Shown here in pieces: positions 7,580-15,063 of a stretch of 19,042 nucleotides of DNA. Where the stretch lies: the NCBI GenBank assembly GCA_023436025.1, contig JAEZKX010000391.1, forward strand, positions 1-19,042. Direction: 5' to 3'. Below the pieces are notes generated by a model. It did no database searches. It saw only the letters and a program-made list of their open reading frames with translations, and was not told where the DNA came from. This DNA comes from Pseudomonadota bacterium (GTDB lineage Bacteria; Pseudomonadota; Gammaproteobacteria; Burkholderiales; Burkholderiaceae_C). Positions within the stretch are counted from its first letter, which is position 1, and every line of letters begins with the position of its first letter. The position numbers and the translations under genes were made by a program.

Positions 7580-7590
7580 GGTGGCACCAA
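7578..7590. promoter_or_regulatory. T-N11-A palindrome, candidate LysR operator
   Basis: TTGGTGGCACCAA is a perfect 13-bp dyad and fits the T-N11-A LysR box exactly. It lies in the 102-bp divergent region between lysR and the dehydrogenase. The same region also has TTGTCCG (7511-7517) near lysR and its inverted copy CGGACAA (7566-7572). Confidence 0.55.
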
Positions 7591-7604
7591 CCACGGAGCA
7601 AACC

Positions 7605-8372
7605 ATGACCCGCACCCCATCACGCATCACCCTCGTCACCGGCGGTAGCCGCGGCCTCGGCCGCAGCATGGCGCTGCAGCTCGCCGCCCAGGGCGGCGAC
7701 GTCATCCTCACCTGGCGCGAGCAGGAGGCCGGCGCCCAGGAGGTAGTGCGCGCCATCGAGGCGCTGGGCCGCCGTGCCGTCGCGCTGCAGCTCGACGTGG
7801 CCGACAGCCGCGCCTTCCCCGCCTTCGCCGCACGCGTGAAGCAGGCGCTTGCGGCCACCTGGGAGCGCGACCGCTTCGACCATCTCGTCAACAATGCAGG
7901 CGTCGGCGTCCACGCCTCCTTCGCCGAAACCACCGAGGCGCAGTTCGACCTGCTGGTGGCCGTCCACCTGAAGGCGACCTTCTTCCTGACCCAGCAGCTG
8001 TTGCCGCTCATCGCCGATGGCGGACGCATCGTCAACGTCTCCAGCGGCCTGGCGCGCTTCAGCTTCCCGGGCTACGCGGCCTACGCCGCGATGAAGGGCG
8101 GCGTCGAGGTGTTGAGCCGCTACATGGCCAGGGAACTCGGGCCGCGCCGGATCGCTGTCAACACCATCGCCCCCGGCGCCATCGAGACCGACTTCGGCGG
8201 CGGCAGGGTGCGCGACAACGCGGAATTCAACGCGCAGGTCGCCGGTCTCACCGCCATGGGCCGCGCGGGCCTGCCCGACGACGTCGGTGGCGCTGTCGCC
8301 GCGCTGCTGGCGCCGGGCGCCGCGTGGGTCACCGGCCAGCGCATCGAAGTGTCGGGCGGCATGCTGCTGTAG
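7605..8372 (+). CDS. Short-chain dehydrogenase/reductase (SDR)
   Basis: A 255-residue classical SDR. The Rossmann-fold cofactor motif is TGGSRGLG (12-19), with NNAG (96-99), catalytic Ser147 in VNVSSG, and YAAMK (Tyr160, Lys164). After the cofactor motif there is no Asp at the end of beta-2, and TWRE carries an Arg, which favours NADP(H). The enzyme oxidises or reduces a hydroxyl/carbonyl pair on an unknown substrate. The ATG at 7605 has GGAG at 7595-7598 (6-nt spacing). It is transcribed away from a LysR gene, with a T-N11-A palindrome between them, so LysR control is likely but inferred. Confidence 0.95.
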   Translation: MTRTPSRITLVTGGSRGLGRSMALQLAAQGGDVILTWREQEAGAQEVVRAIEALGRRAVALQLDVADSRAFPAFAARVKQALAATWERDRFDHLVNNAGVGVHASFAETTEAQFDLLVAVHLKATFFLTQQLLPLIADGGRIVNVSSGLARFSFPGYAAYAAMKGGVEVLSRYMARELGPRRIAVNTIAPGAIETDFGGGRVRDNAEFNAQVAGLTAMGRAGLPDDVGGAVAALLAPGAAWVTGQRIEVSGGMLL

Positions 8373-8386
8373 CGCGGTCCGGCCGG

Positions 8387-8404
8387 GCGGACACGGTTGT
8401 CCGC
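8387..8404. terminator. Hairpin between convergent SDR and helicase genes
   Basis: GCGGACA, loop CGGT, TGTCCGC form a perfect 7-bp GC-rich stem 14 nt after the SDR stop. There is no T-run on either strand, so this is at best a weak or Rho-assisted terminator. Confidence 0.35.
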
Positions 8405-8456
8405 GCAGCCGCGGATGACCTGCCAGTCGCTGCGCACCCGAGACGGCCAGCTTCCC

Positions 8457-10721
8457 CTAACGGGCCGGCTCCAGCGCCCACCAGGCGGGCAGAAGGCCGC
8501 GCACGGTCGGGCGCTGGAAGCGGTCGTCGATGAGCACGACCACGCCCCGGTCCTCCTGCGTGCGGATCACACGGCCCGCGGCCTGCACCACCTTCTGCAG
8601 GCCGGGGTAGAGGTAGGTGTAGTCGTAGCCGGCGCCGAAGGCCGCTTCCAGGCAGGCCTTGAGCTGCTCGTTGCGCGGGTTCACCTGCGGCAGGCCCAGC
8701 GTGGCCACGAAGGCGCCCACCAGCCGGTCGCCGCGCAGGTCGATGCCTTCGCCGAAACTGCCGCCCAGCACCGCGAAGCCGATGCCGGCGCCGCCGGGCG
8801 CGAAGCGGGCGATGAAGGCGTCGCGCTCTGCTTCGCCCATGCCGCGCGTCTGGCGCCAGGCCGGGATGTCCGGATGGCGCTGCATGAACGCGTCGGCGAC
8901 GAGGTCGAGGTAGTCGAAGCTGCTGAAGAACGCCAGGTAGTTGCCGGGCCGCGCGGCGAACTGCTGCGCCATCAGCGCGGCGATGGGCGCGGCGGAGCGC
9001 GCGCGGTCGGGAAAGCGGGTGGAGATGCCGCGCACCATGCGCACCTGCAGCTGCTCGGGCTTGAAGGGCGAGGCCACGTCGATCCAGGCGGTGTCGGCCG
9101 GCATGCCCAGCATGTCCATGGGGTAGCGCGGGGGCGCCAGCGTGGCCGAGAACAGCGTCACCGTGCGGGCCGCGGCGAAGCGCGGCGCCAGGAAGGAGGC
9201 GGGAATGAGGTTCTGGATGCGTACGGTGGTCGCGCTGCGGCCGCCGCGCGCGGGCTCATGCGTCAGTTCCAGGACCGAATGCGCGCCGAACGACTCCGCC
9301 AGCCGCAGGAAGCCGAGCAGGTCGAAATAGGCCTCCTGCAGCGTGGCGTCGGTGGTGCCCGCGGCGGCCTGGGCCAGGTGCGCCTCGATGGCCTGCGCCG
9401 CGTTCTTGAGCGCGGCGAGGAAGGGCGCGGGCAGGGACGCCAGCGATCGGTCCTCGGCCTGCGCCTTGCGCACGGCCGACCAGGCGCGCTGCACCTTGTC
9501 GAGGGCCTTGCGCACCTCGCCGGTGGAACTCAGTCGAGCCTGCTGCAGGCCGGCTTGCGACAGGGAGGCCGAGTACATGGCGCGCGCGCGTTCCACCAGG
9601 TTGTGCGCCTCGTCGGCCAGCACCCCGACACGCCACTCCTGTCCCACCGTCATCGCGTAGAGCATGGCGCTGCCGTCGAACCAGTAGTTGTAGTCGCCGA
9701 TGACCAGGTCGGCCCAGCGCGTCGTTTCCTGCGCGAGGTAGTAGGGGCACACGGCGTGCCGGCGTGCAATGGCCCGCAAGGCCGCCGTGTCGAGAATGCC
9801 CGCCTCCAGCGCCTCGGCCCGCGCGGCCGGCAGCCGGTCGTAGAAGCCGCGCGCCAGTGGACACGACTCGCCGTGGCAGGCTTTGTCGGGATGCTCGCAG
9901 GCCTTGTCGCGCGCGCTCAGCTCCACCACCCGCAGGCGCGGTGCGGCGTCGCCCGCGCGCAGGCGCTCCGCGGCGTCCAGCGCCAGCCGGCGGCCGGTCG
10001 ATTTCGCTGTGAGGTAGAACACCTTGTCCAGGCCTTGCGCCGGGGCGGCCTTGAGCAGGCCGAAGGTGGTGGCGATGGTCTTGCCGATGCCGGTGGGCGC
10101 CTGCGCCAGCACGCAGCGGCCGGTGGCGGCGCCCCGGTAGACGGCCTGGGCCAGTTCGCGCTGGCCGGGGCGGAAGCCCTGGTGCGGAAAGGCCAGTGCC
10201 GCCAGGGCGGCGTCGCGCGCGCCGCGGTGCGCCAGTTCCTGTTCGGCCCAGGCCAGGAAGGCCGCGCACTGTGCCTCGAAGAACGCGCGCAGCGCCTCGG
10301 CCGTGTGCGTCTCCACGAAGGTGGTTTCTTCCTGCGTCGCGATGTCGAAGTAGACCAGCGCGATGTCCAGTTGCGCCAGGCCGCGCGCCGCGCACAGCAG
10401 CCAGCCGTAGACGCGGGCCTGGGCCCAGTGCAGCGCGCGCTGGTTGGCCGGCTGGCGCGCCAGGTCGCCGCGCCGCGTCTTGATCTCCTCCAACCGGCCG
10501 GCCGCGGGATCGAAGCCGTCGGCACGGCCGCGCACGGCCAGGGCGCCGAAGCTGCCGCGTAGCGCGATCTCGGTCTCGTAGCCGGGGCCGCGCCGGCCGG
10601 TCACCCATTGGTGGCCGGCGATGCCTTCCTGCGCCGTCGGCGCCGGCGTGAAGCGCAGGTCGAGGTCACCGTGCCTGGCGGTGAACTCGCACAGCGTCCG
10701 CACCGAGACCGAGTACTGCAT
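8457..10721 (-). CDS. RecB-type nuclease fused to XPD/DinG-type Fe-S DNA helicase
   Basis: A 754-residue protein with two parts. Residues 1-165 form a PD-(D/E)XK domain of the RecB group: GRADGFD (Gly65, Asp68, Asp71), EIK (Glu79, Lys81) and QARVY (Gln101, Tyr105). Residues 175-754 form a superfamily 2 XPD-like helicase: Walker A APTGIGKT (Lys214), four cysteines for an iron-sulfur cluster (Cys275, Cys282, Cys287, Cys325), DEAH (370-373), SATL (525-528), GGSFGEGID (653-661) and QAAGRVIR (713-720). All key motifs look intact, so an active 5'-3' helicase with an attached nuclease in DNA repair is expected; the substrate is unknown. Its start has no Shine-Dalgarno sequence, and TACCAT lies 6 nt before the ATG. 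It begins 55 nt after the cyanase stop and may be read through from that operon. Confidence 0.93.
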   Translation of the reverse strand: MQYSVSVRTLCEFTARHGDLDLRFTPAPTAQEGIAGHQWVTGRRGPGYETEIALRGSFGALAVRGRADGFDPAAGRLEEIKTRRGDLARQPANQRALHWAQARVYGWLLCAARGLAQLDIALVYFDIATQEETTFVETHTAEALRAFFEAQCAAFLAWAEQELAHRGARDAALAALAFPHQGFRPGQRELAQAVYRGAATGRCVLAQAPTGIGKTIATTFGLLKAAPAQGLDKVFYLTAKSTGRRLALDAAERLRAGDAAPRLRVVELSARDKACEHPDKACHGESCPLARGFYDRLPAARAEALEAGILDTAALRAIARRHAVCPYYLAQETTRWADLVIGDYNYWFDGSAMLYAMTVGQEWRVGVLADEAHNLVERARAMYSASLSQAGLQQARLSSTGEVRKALDKVQRAWSAVRKAQAEDRSLASLPAPFLAALKNAAQAIEAHLAQAAAGTTDATLQEAYFDLLGFLRLAESFGAHSVLELTHEPARGGRSATTVRIQNLIPASFLAPRFAAARTVTLFSATLAPPRYPMDMLGMPADTAWIDVASPFKPEQLQVRMVRGISTRFPDRARSAAPIAALMAQQFAARPGNYLAFFSSFDYLDLVADAFMQRHPDIPAWRQTRGMGEAERDAFIARFAPGGAGIGFAVLGGSFGEGIDLRGDRLVGAFVATLGLPQVNPRNEQLKACLEAAFGAGYDYTYLYPGLQKVVQAAGRVIRTQEDRGVVVLIDDRFQRPTVRGLLPAWWALEPAR

Positions 10722-10776
10722 CGGCCAATGGTAGCGGCCCGCCGTCGGTGGCCCGGCCGCCGCCGGGATGCCGTAC

Positions 10777-11220
10777 TCAGTAGGTCTTGTAAGGCAGGAA
10801 TTTGCCCGAAAGCACCACGTTGACCCGGTCGCCCTTGGGGTCCGGCTCGCGCGTGATGTCCATCGAGAAGTCGATGGCGCTCATGATGCCGTCGCCGAAC
10901 TCCTCGTGGATCAGCTCCTTGATGGTCGTGCCGTAGACGTTGACGATCTCGTACCAGCGGTAGATCAGCGGGTCGGTGGGCACGGCGGTGGGCAGCGAAC
11001 CCTTGTACGGCACGACCTGCAGCCACTTGGCCTCCTCCTCGCCGAGGCCGAAGATCTCGGCGACGGCGGCGGCCTGTTCGGCATTGGCGGTCATCTGGCC
11101 CAGGCACAGGGCGGTGGTCCACTCCTTGGACTGGCCGACCTTCTTCGCGACCTCTTCCCAGGTGAGGCCCCTGGAGACCTTGGTGGCGATGATCTTCTCG
11201 GTGACGTCGTTGCGGTTCAT
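10777..11220 (-). CDS. cynS: Cyanate hydratase (cyanase)
   Basis: A 147-residue protein matching cyanase over its whole length (the E. coli enzyme is 156). The catalytic triad is present with the known spacing: Arg88 (YRWYE), Glu91 and Ser114 (GIMSAIDFSMDI). The N-terminal helical domain contains TWEEVAKKVGQSKEW. It converts cyanate and bicarbonate to carbamate and CO2; carbamate then breaks down to ammonia and CO2, so the cell gains nitrogen and is detoxified. The ATG overlaps the ATPase stop by 4 nt, and AAGGAG lies 7 nt upstream. It is the last gene of a binding protein-permease-ATPase-cyanase set. No carbonic anhydrase gene is seen in the window, although such enzymes often accompany cyanase in other bacteria. 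Confidence 0.98.
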   Translation of the reverse strand: MNRNDVTEKIIATKVSRGLTWEEVAKKVGQSKEWTTALCLGQMTANAEQAAAVAEIFGLGEEEAKWLQVVPYKGSLPTAVPTDPLIYRWYEIVNVYGTTIKELIHEEFGDGIMSAIDFSMDITREPDPKGDRVNVVLSGKFLPYKTY

Positions 11221-12092
11221 GCGTTGGCTCCTTCAGTGGATGCGGGGTGGGCGCGGGCGACCAGGAAATCCACGATGTGGTTGCGCAGGTCGTAGTAGCC
11301 GGGAAGGTGGTGCAGGCCGGCGCGGGTGCGGTCGCGCGGCAGCGGGTTGACGACGGTTTCGGCGATGCCGCCGGGCCGGTAGCCGCCGGGCGCCTCGTGG
11401 CCGTTGGACATCAGCAGGATGCGGTCGGCCAGCAGGATGGCCTCGTCGACGTCGTGCGTGATCATGAAGACGGTCTGCTGCGTGCGCCGCACGATGGTCA
11501 TCAGCTCATCCTGGATGGTGCCGCGCGTCAGCGCGTCGAGCGCGCCGAAGGGCTCGTCGAGCAGCAGCATCTTGGGCTGGATGGCGAAGGCGCGAGCAAT
11601 GCCCACGCGCTGCTTCATGCCGCCCGACAGCTGCGCCGGCTTCTTGTCGATGGCGGGCGTGAGGCCCACCATGGCGACGTACTTCTCCACCTGCGCGTCG
11701 ACCTGCGCGCGCGACCAGTCGGGCCAGCGCGATTCGACCGCGAAGGCGATGTTGCGGCGCACCGTCAGCCACGGCATCAGCGCATGGCCCTGGAACACCA
11801 CGCCGCGCTCCAGGCCGGGGCCGGCCACCTCGCGGCCGTCCATGAAGACGTGGCCCGCGCTCGCGCGGTCGAGGCCGGCCAGCACGTTGAGGATGGTGGT
11901 CTTGCCGCAGCCGGAGTGGCCGATGATGCAGACGAACTCGCCGCGCGCGATGGCGAAGTCGACCCCGGCGAACACCGGCTTGCCGGGCACGAAGCTGCGC
12001 GCCAGCCCCTGCACCTGCAGGAAGGCGGGCGGCGCCGCATCCGGACCGGGCGCGGCGGCCGCCAGCTTGCGTTGGTTGACGTCACTCCACAT
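11217..12092 (-). CDS. cynD: ABC transporter ATPase (NrtD/CynD-like), probable cyanate import
   Basis: A 291-residue ATPase. It shows Walker A GHSGCGKTT (58-66), Q-loop Gln101, signature LSGGMKQR (155-162), Walker B LLLDEP (176-181) and H-loop His213. The family is the nitrate/sulfonate/bicarbonate (NrtD/SsuB/TauB) group. It energises import through the adjacent permease at the inner membrane. The first 22 residues are a variable extension. Its start overlaps the permease end by 11 nt, and its stop overlaps the cyanase start by 4 nt, which ties the transporter to cyanate. The gene name is by context and synteny with known cynABDS clusters; a nitrate or other small-anion substrate is a less likely alternative. 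Confidence 0.9.
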   Translation of the reverse strand: MWSDVNQRKLAAAAPGPDAAPPAFLQVQGLARSFVPGKPVFAGVDFAIARGEFVCIIGHSGCGKTTILNVLAGLDRASAGHVFMDGREVAGPGLERGVVFQGHALMPWLTVRRNIAFAVESRWPDWSRAQVDAQVEKYVAMVGLTPAIDKKPAQLSGGMKQRVGIARAFAIQPKMLLLDEPFGALDALTRGTIQDELMTIVRRTQQTVFMITHDVDEAILLADRILLMSNGHEAPGGYRPGGIAETVVNPLPRDRTRAGLHHLPGYYDLRNHIVDFLVARAHPASTEGANA

Positions 12093-12939
12093 AGGTCACC
12101 AGCTTCTGCAGCCGCGCGAACGCCAGGTCCAGCAGCATGCCCACGACGCCGATCACCAGGATCGCGAAGATCACGTTGGTGAGCGACAGGTTGTTCCACT
12201 CGTTCCACAGGAAATAGCCGATGCCGGTGCCGCCCACCAGCATCTCGGCGGCCACGATGACCAGCCAGGCGATGCCCATGCTGATGCGCATGCCGGTCAG
12301 GATGGTGGGCGCCGCCGCCGGCAGCACCACGCGCAGCGCCTTGCGCAGCGGCCGCACCTCCAGGGTGGCGGCCACCGCCAGCCAGTCGCGCCGCACCGAG
12401 GCCACGCCGAAGGCGGTGTTGATCAGCATGGGCCAGACCGAGCAGATGAAGATCACGAACACGCCGGAGACCGACGAGTCCTTGATGGTGTAGAGCGCCA
12501 GCGGCATCCAGGCCAGCGGCGAGATCGGCTTGAGCACCTGGATGAAGGGGTCGAGCGCGCGGTGCAGCAGCGGGCTCATGCCGATGGCGAAGCCCAGCGG
12601 CACCGCCACCAGGCAGGCGAGCAGGAAACCCAGCGCGACCCGGCCCAGCGAATGCGCAAGCTGGATGGCAATGCCCTTGTCGTTGGGCCCGTTGTCGTAG
12701 AAGGGGTCGGACAGCTGCTTCCAGATGGCCGCGCCGGTCTGCGCCAGGGTGGGGAAGCCGCTGGCCTTCTGCGCGCCCGGGTCCTTGCCCATCATCTTCA
12801 GGTACTCGAGCTGTTCGGCGCTGAGGCCAGCCGTGCCGGCCGCGACCGCCGCCGGCTGCGTCGCCACGTGCCAGACGCCCAGCAGCGCCACCAACAGCAG
12901 CAGCGAGACCGCGGCGGCCCGCAGGTGCAGCGACTTCAT
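12082..12939 (-). CDS. cynB: ABC transporter permease (NrtB/CynB-like), probable cyanate import
   Basis: A 285-residue inner-membrane permease of the BPD_transp_1 family. Residues 7-27 are a hydrophobic anchor. A periplasmic loop of about 60 residues follows (LSAEQLEYLKMMGKDPG onward), typical of NrtB-type permeases. Five or so membrane helices come next, and the EAA-like loop that contacts the ATPase is around residues 195-225 (EVRPLRKALRVVLPAAAP then GMRISMGIAW). The ATG overlaps the binding-protein stop by 4 nt, and the C-terminus overlaps the ATPase start by 11 nt. It forms the channel for the substrate delivered by the binding protein. Confidence 0.92.
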   Translation of the reverse strand: MKSLHLRAAAVSLLLLVALLGVWHVATQPAAVAAGTAGLSAEQLEYLKMMGKDPGAQKASGFPTLAQTGAAIWKQLSDPFYDNGPNDKGIAIQLAHSLGRVALGFLLACLVAVPLGFAIGMSPLLHRALDPFIQVLKPISPLAWMPLALYTIKDSSVSGVFVIFICSVWPMLINTAFGVASVRRDWLAVAATLEVRPLRKALRVVLPAAAPTILTGMRISMGIAWLVIVAAEMLVGGTGIGYFLWNEWNNLSLTNVIFAILVIGVVGMLLDLAFARLQKLVTYVE

Positions 12940-14300
12940 GCGGCCGCCGCGCGCGAGATGGCAAAGCTGCGCAGGTAGTCGTCGGGCCTGGCCGGATCGA
13001 ACTCCTTGCCCATCACCTTGAACTTGCGGTAGGCGCCCTCCGGCGGCCTGAAGCCGGCCTGCGCCATGTACTTCTTGGCGTCGGTCAGCAGGAACACCTT
13101 CTCGGCGACCTGGCGGTAGTTGACGTCGCCCTTGATGTAGCCCCAGCGCTTCATCTGCGTGAGCATCCACACCGCCATGCTCTGCCAGGGCACGGGGTCG
13201 AAGTTGGCGCGGTCGGGCACGTTCTTCACGCTGCCCAGGCCGTCGGCGAACTTGCCGGTGAGCACCTGGGCGATGACGGTCTCGGGCTGGTTCAGGTACT
13301 GCGCCGGCGCGATCACCTTGGCGATCAGCTCGCGGTCCTTGGGCATGCTGGCCATGTACGAGGCGGTGAGGATGGCGCGGTACAGGGCGGCGAAGCTGTT
13401 GGGGTTCTGGCGGATGAAGTCGTCGCTGACACCGAAGGCGCAGCACGGGTGGCCGTCCCAGATCTCCTTGGACAGGATGTGGATGAAGCCCACCTCGTCG
13501 TACACCGCGCGCTGGTTGAACGGGTCGGGACCGAGGAAGCCGTCGATGTTGCCGGCGCGCAGGTTGGCCACCATCTCCGGCGGCGGCGTCACGCGGATCT
13601 GCACGTCGGTGTCGGGATTGATGCCGTGCTCCGCCAGGTAGTAGCGCAGCAGGAAGTTGTGCATGCTGTACTCGAAGGGCACGGCGAACTTGAAGCCTTT
13701 CCAGGTCTTCGGGTCGCGCTTGTCCTTGTGCTTCACGTGCAGCGTGATCGCCTGGCCGTTGGTGTTCTGGATGCTGGCGACGTTCATGCCCACCTGGCTG
13801 GAGCCCAGGCCCATGGACATGGCCAGCGGCATGGGCGAGAGGAAGTGCGAGGCGTCGTGCTCCTTGTTGATCATCTTGTCGCGGATCAGCGCCCAGCCCG
13901 CCGTCTTCTGCAGCGAGACGTTGAGGCCTTCCTTGCGGTAGAAGCCCAGCGGGTCGGCCATGATCAGCGGGCTGGCGCAGGTGATGGCGATGAAGCCGAC
14001 CTTCAGGTCCTTCTTCTCGGGCGCCGCGCGTTCCTGCGCCATGGCCTGCAGCGCGCCGATGGGCAGGACCGAGGCGATCGCCGCGCGCGCCGTGCTGGCG
14101 CCCACCGCCTTGAGGAAGCCGCGGCGCACGCTGTCGACGGGGAACAGCGCCTTCACCAGCGCCGCTTCGACGAAGCCGGCCGACATGTCCTCGGGCGAGG
14201 CGGCAGGCCCCGCGTGCTGTTCGGGGGCATGGTCGGCGCCGCAGGCGCAGCGCATCATCAGCGGGCGGTCGGCATCGTAGGCATCGTGCGGGTTCGACAT
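12936..14300 (-). CDS. cynA: NrtA/CynA-like ABC substrate-binding protein with Tat signal
   Basis: A 454-residue protein of the NrtA/CmpA/CynA family. Residues about 100-450 form the periplasmic binding fold (DLKVGFIAITCASPLIMADPL, TWKGFKFAVPFEYSMHNFLL, PPPEMVANLRAGNIDGFLGPDPFNQR). A twin-arginine signal (SVRRGFLKAVG, Arg59-Arg60) with a moderate hydrophobic stretch and a likely cleavage near QAMA-QE sends it to the periplasm. The 58 residues before the twin Arg are unusually long and contain RCACGADHAPEQH (Cys18, Cys20, His24, His29). The ATG at 14300 is supported by GGAG with 5-nt spacing; a later Met39 would give a more usual signal peptide but drop the Cys/His segment. It is the first gene of the cyanate cluster and captures the anion for import. 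Confidence 0.9.
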   Translation of the reverse strand: MSNPHDAYDADRPLMMRCACGADHAPEQHAGPAASPEDMSAGFVEAALVKALFPVDSVRRGFLKAVGASTARAAIASVLPIGALQAMAQERAAPEKKDLKVGFIAITCASPLIMADPLGFYRKEGLNVSLQKTAGWALIRDKMINKEHDASHFLSPMPLAMSMGLGSSQVGMNVASIQNTNGQAITLHVKHKDKRDPKTWKGFKFAVPFEYSMHNFLLRYYLAEHGINPDTDVQIRVTPPPEMVANLRAGNIDGFLGPDPFNQRAVYDEVGFIHILSKEIWDGHPCCAFGVSDDFIRQNPNSFAALYRAILTASYMASMPKDRELIAKVIAPAQYLNQPETVIAQVLTGKFADGLGSVKNVPDRANFDPVPWQSMAVWMLTQMKRWGYIKGDVNYRQVAEKVFLLTDAKKYMAQAGFRPPEGAYRKFKVMGKEFDPARPDDYLRSFAISRAAAA

Positions 14301-14331
14301 GGCATCTCCGGGCGGTTGATGCGCACCTTCT

Positions 14332-14347
14332 TGCAAATGCCTTGCCC
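14332..14347 (-). promoter_or_regulatory. Sigma-54-like promoter for the cyanate operon
   Basis: Read on the - strand, GGGCAAG-GCAT-TTGCA matches TGGCACG-N4-TTGCA at five of seven bases in the -24 box and all five in the -12 box, with exact spacing. The predicted start near 14321 leaves a 21-nt leader that contains the GGAG ribosome-binding site. RpoN control is usual for nitrogen-scavenging operons, so the placement makes sense. No convincing NtrC site is visible; the activator is unknown. Confidence 0.5.
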
Positions 14348-14415
14348 GCTTGGCCTCGCCACCGGGGTCCGCATGCAGATCGCCGACGCCGCGCCGACGC
14401 CGCGTAGTGCCAGCC

Positions 14416-15063
14416 CTACAAACCGGCGGCCTTGCCGTGCCGCTCGGCGAACAATGCCAGCTCCACGTCGTTGCGCGCGCCGGTCTTTTCCAGGATGCGG
14501 GCGCGGTAGGTGCTCACGGTGTTGGGCGCCACGTTCAGCTGCGCACCAATCTCGGACACGCTGTGCCCCGATGTGAGGAGCCGGAACACCTGCCACTCGC
14601 GGTGCGACAGGGCTTCGGCGCCGGTGCGGCGCGCCGCGCCGACGGCGCCGGCCAGCGCTTCGGCCGTGGCAGGCGTGACGAACACGCCGCCGGCGGCCAC
14701 CTTGCGCACCGCGGCGATCATGTCGTCCGGATCGGCACTCTTGTTGAGGTAGCCGCTCGCCCCCAGGCGGATGCAGCGCACCGCGTATTGCCGCTCGGGA
14801 TAGGTGCTGAGCATCAGCACGGGAAGCGCCGGCCAGGAGGTGCGCAGCGCCTGCAGCACCTCCAGGCCGTCGCGGCCCGGCATGGCGATGTCCAGCAGCA
14901 CGGCGTCGAGCGAAGCATGCAGCGCGGTGGCCTGGGCCAGCACCTCGTTGCCGTCGGCCGCCTCGGCCGCCACCACGATCTCGGGGGCGTCGGCCAGCAC
15001 CTGCTTGAGGCCTTCGCGCACGATACGGTGGTCGTCGGCCAGCAGCACGCGGATCTCGTTCAT
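14416..15063 (-). CDS. NarL/LuxR-family response regulator
   Basis: A 215-residue regulator. The receiver domain (1-120) has ADDH (Asp10, Asp11), phospho-acceptor Asp58 (LLDIAMPG), Ser86 in LMLSTYPE and Lys108 (GYLNKSA). The C-terminal LuxR-type helix-turn-helix (about 150-205) reads LSHREWQVFRLLTSGHSVSEIG and NTVSTYRARILEKTGA. It binds DNA as a phosphorylated dimer. Its ATG overlaps the stop of the kinase gene by 4 nt, so the two are a cognate pair. It ends 116 nt before the cyanate operon start, in the same direction, and that operon is the nearest candidate target. NarL-type regulators normally work with sigma-70, not sigma-54. Confidence 0.95.
   Translation of the reverse strand: MNEIRVLLADDHRIVREGLKQVLADAPEIVVAAEAADGNEVLAQATALHASLDAVLLDIAMPGRDGLEVLQALRTSWPALPVLMLSTYPERQYAVRCIRLGASGYLNKSADPDDMIAAVRKVAAGGVFVTPATAEALAGAVGAARRTGAEALSHREWQVFRLLTSGHSVSEIGAQLNVAPNTVSTYRARILEKTGARNDVELALFAERHGKAAGL

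Noticed and set aside
8397..10562. A 721-codon open frame on the + strand
   Set aside because: It is the mirror of the nuclease-helicase gene, with low-complexity Arg/Gly/His composition and no family signature.
8457..10721. Helicase-nuclease as part of a multi-gene phage-defence island
   Set aside because: Its neighbours are metabolic genes (SDR, cyanase), and no other defence gene, transposon or integrase is nearby. It is better read as a stand-alone repair-type protein.
11247..14576. Long + strand open frames opposite the cyanate cluster
   Set aside because: All overlap well-supported transporter genes on the other strand and translate to His/Arg/Gln-rich sequence without motifs.
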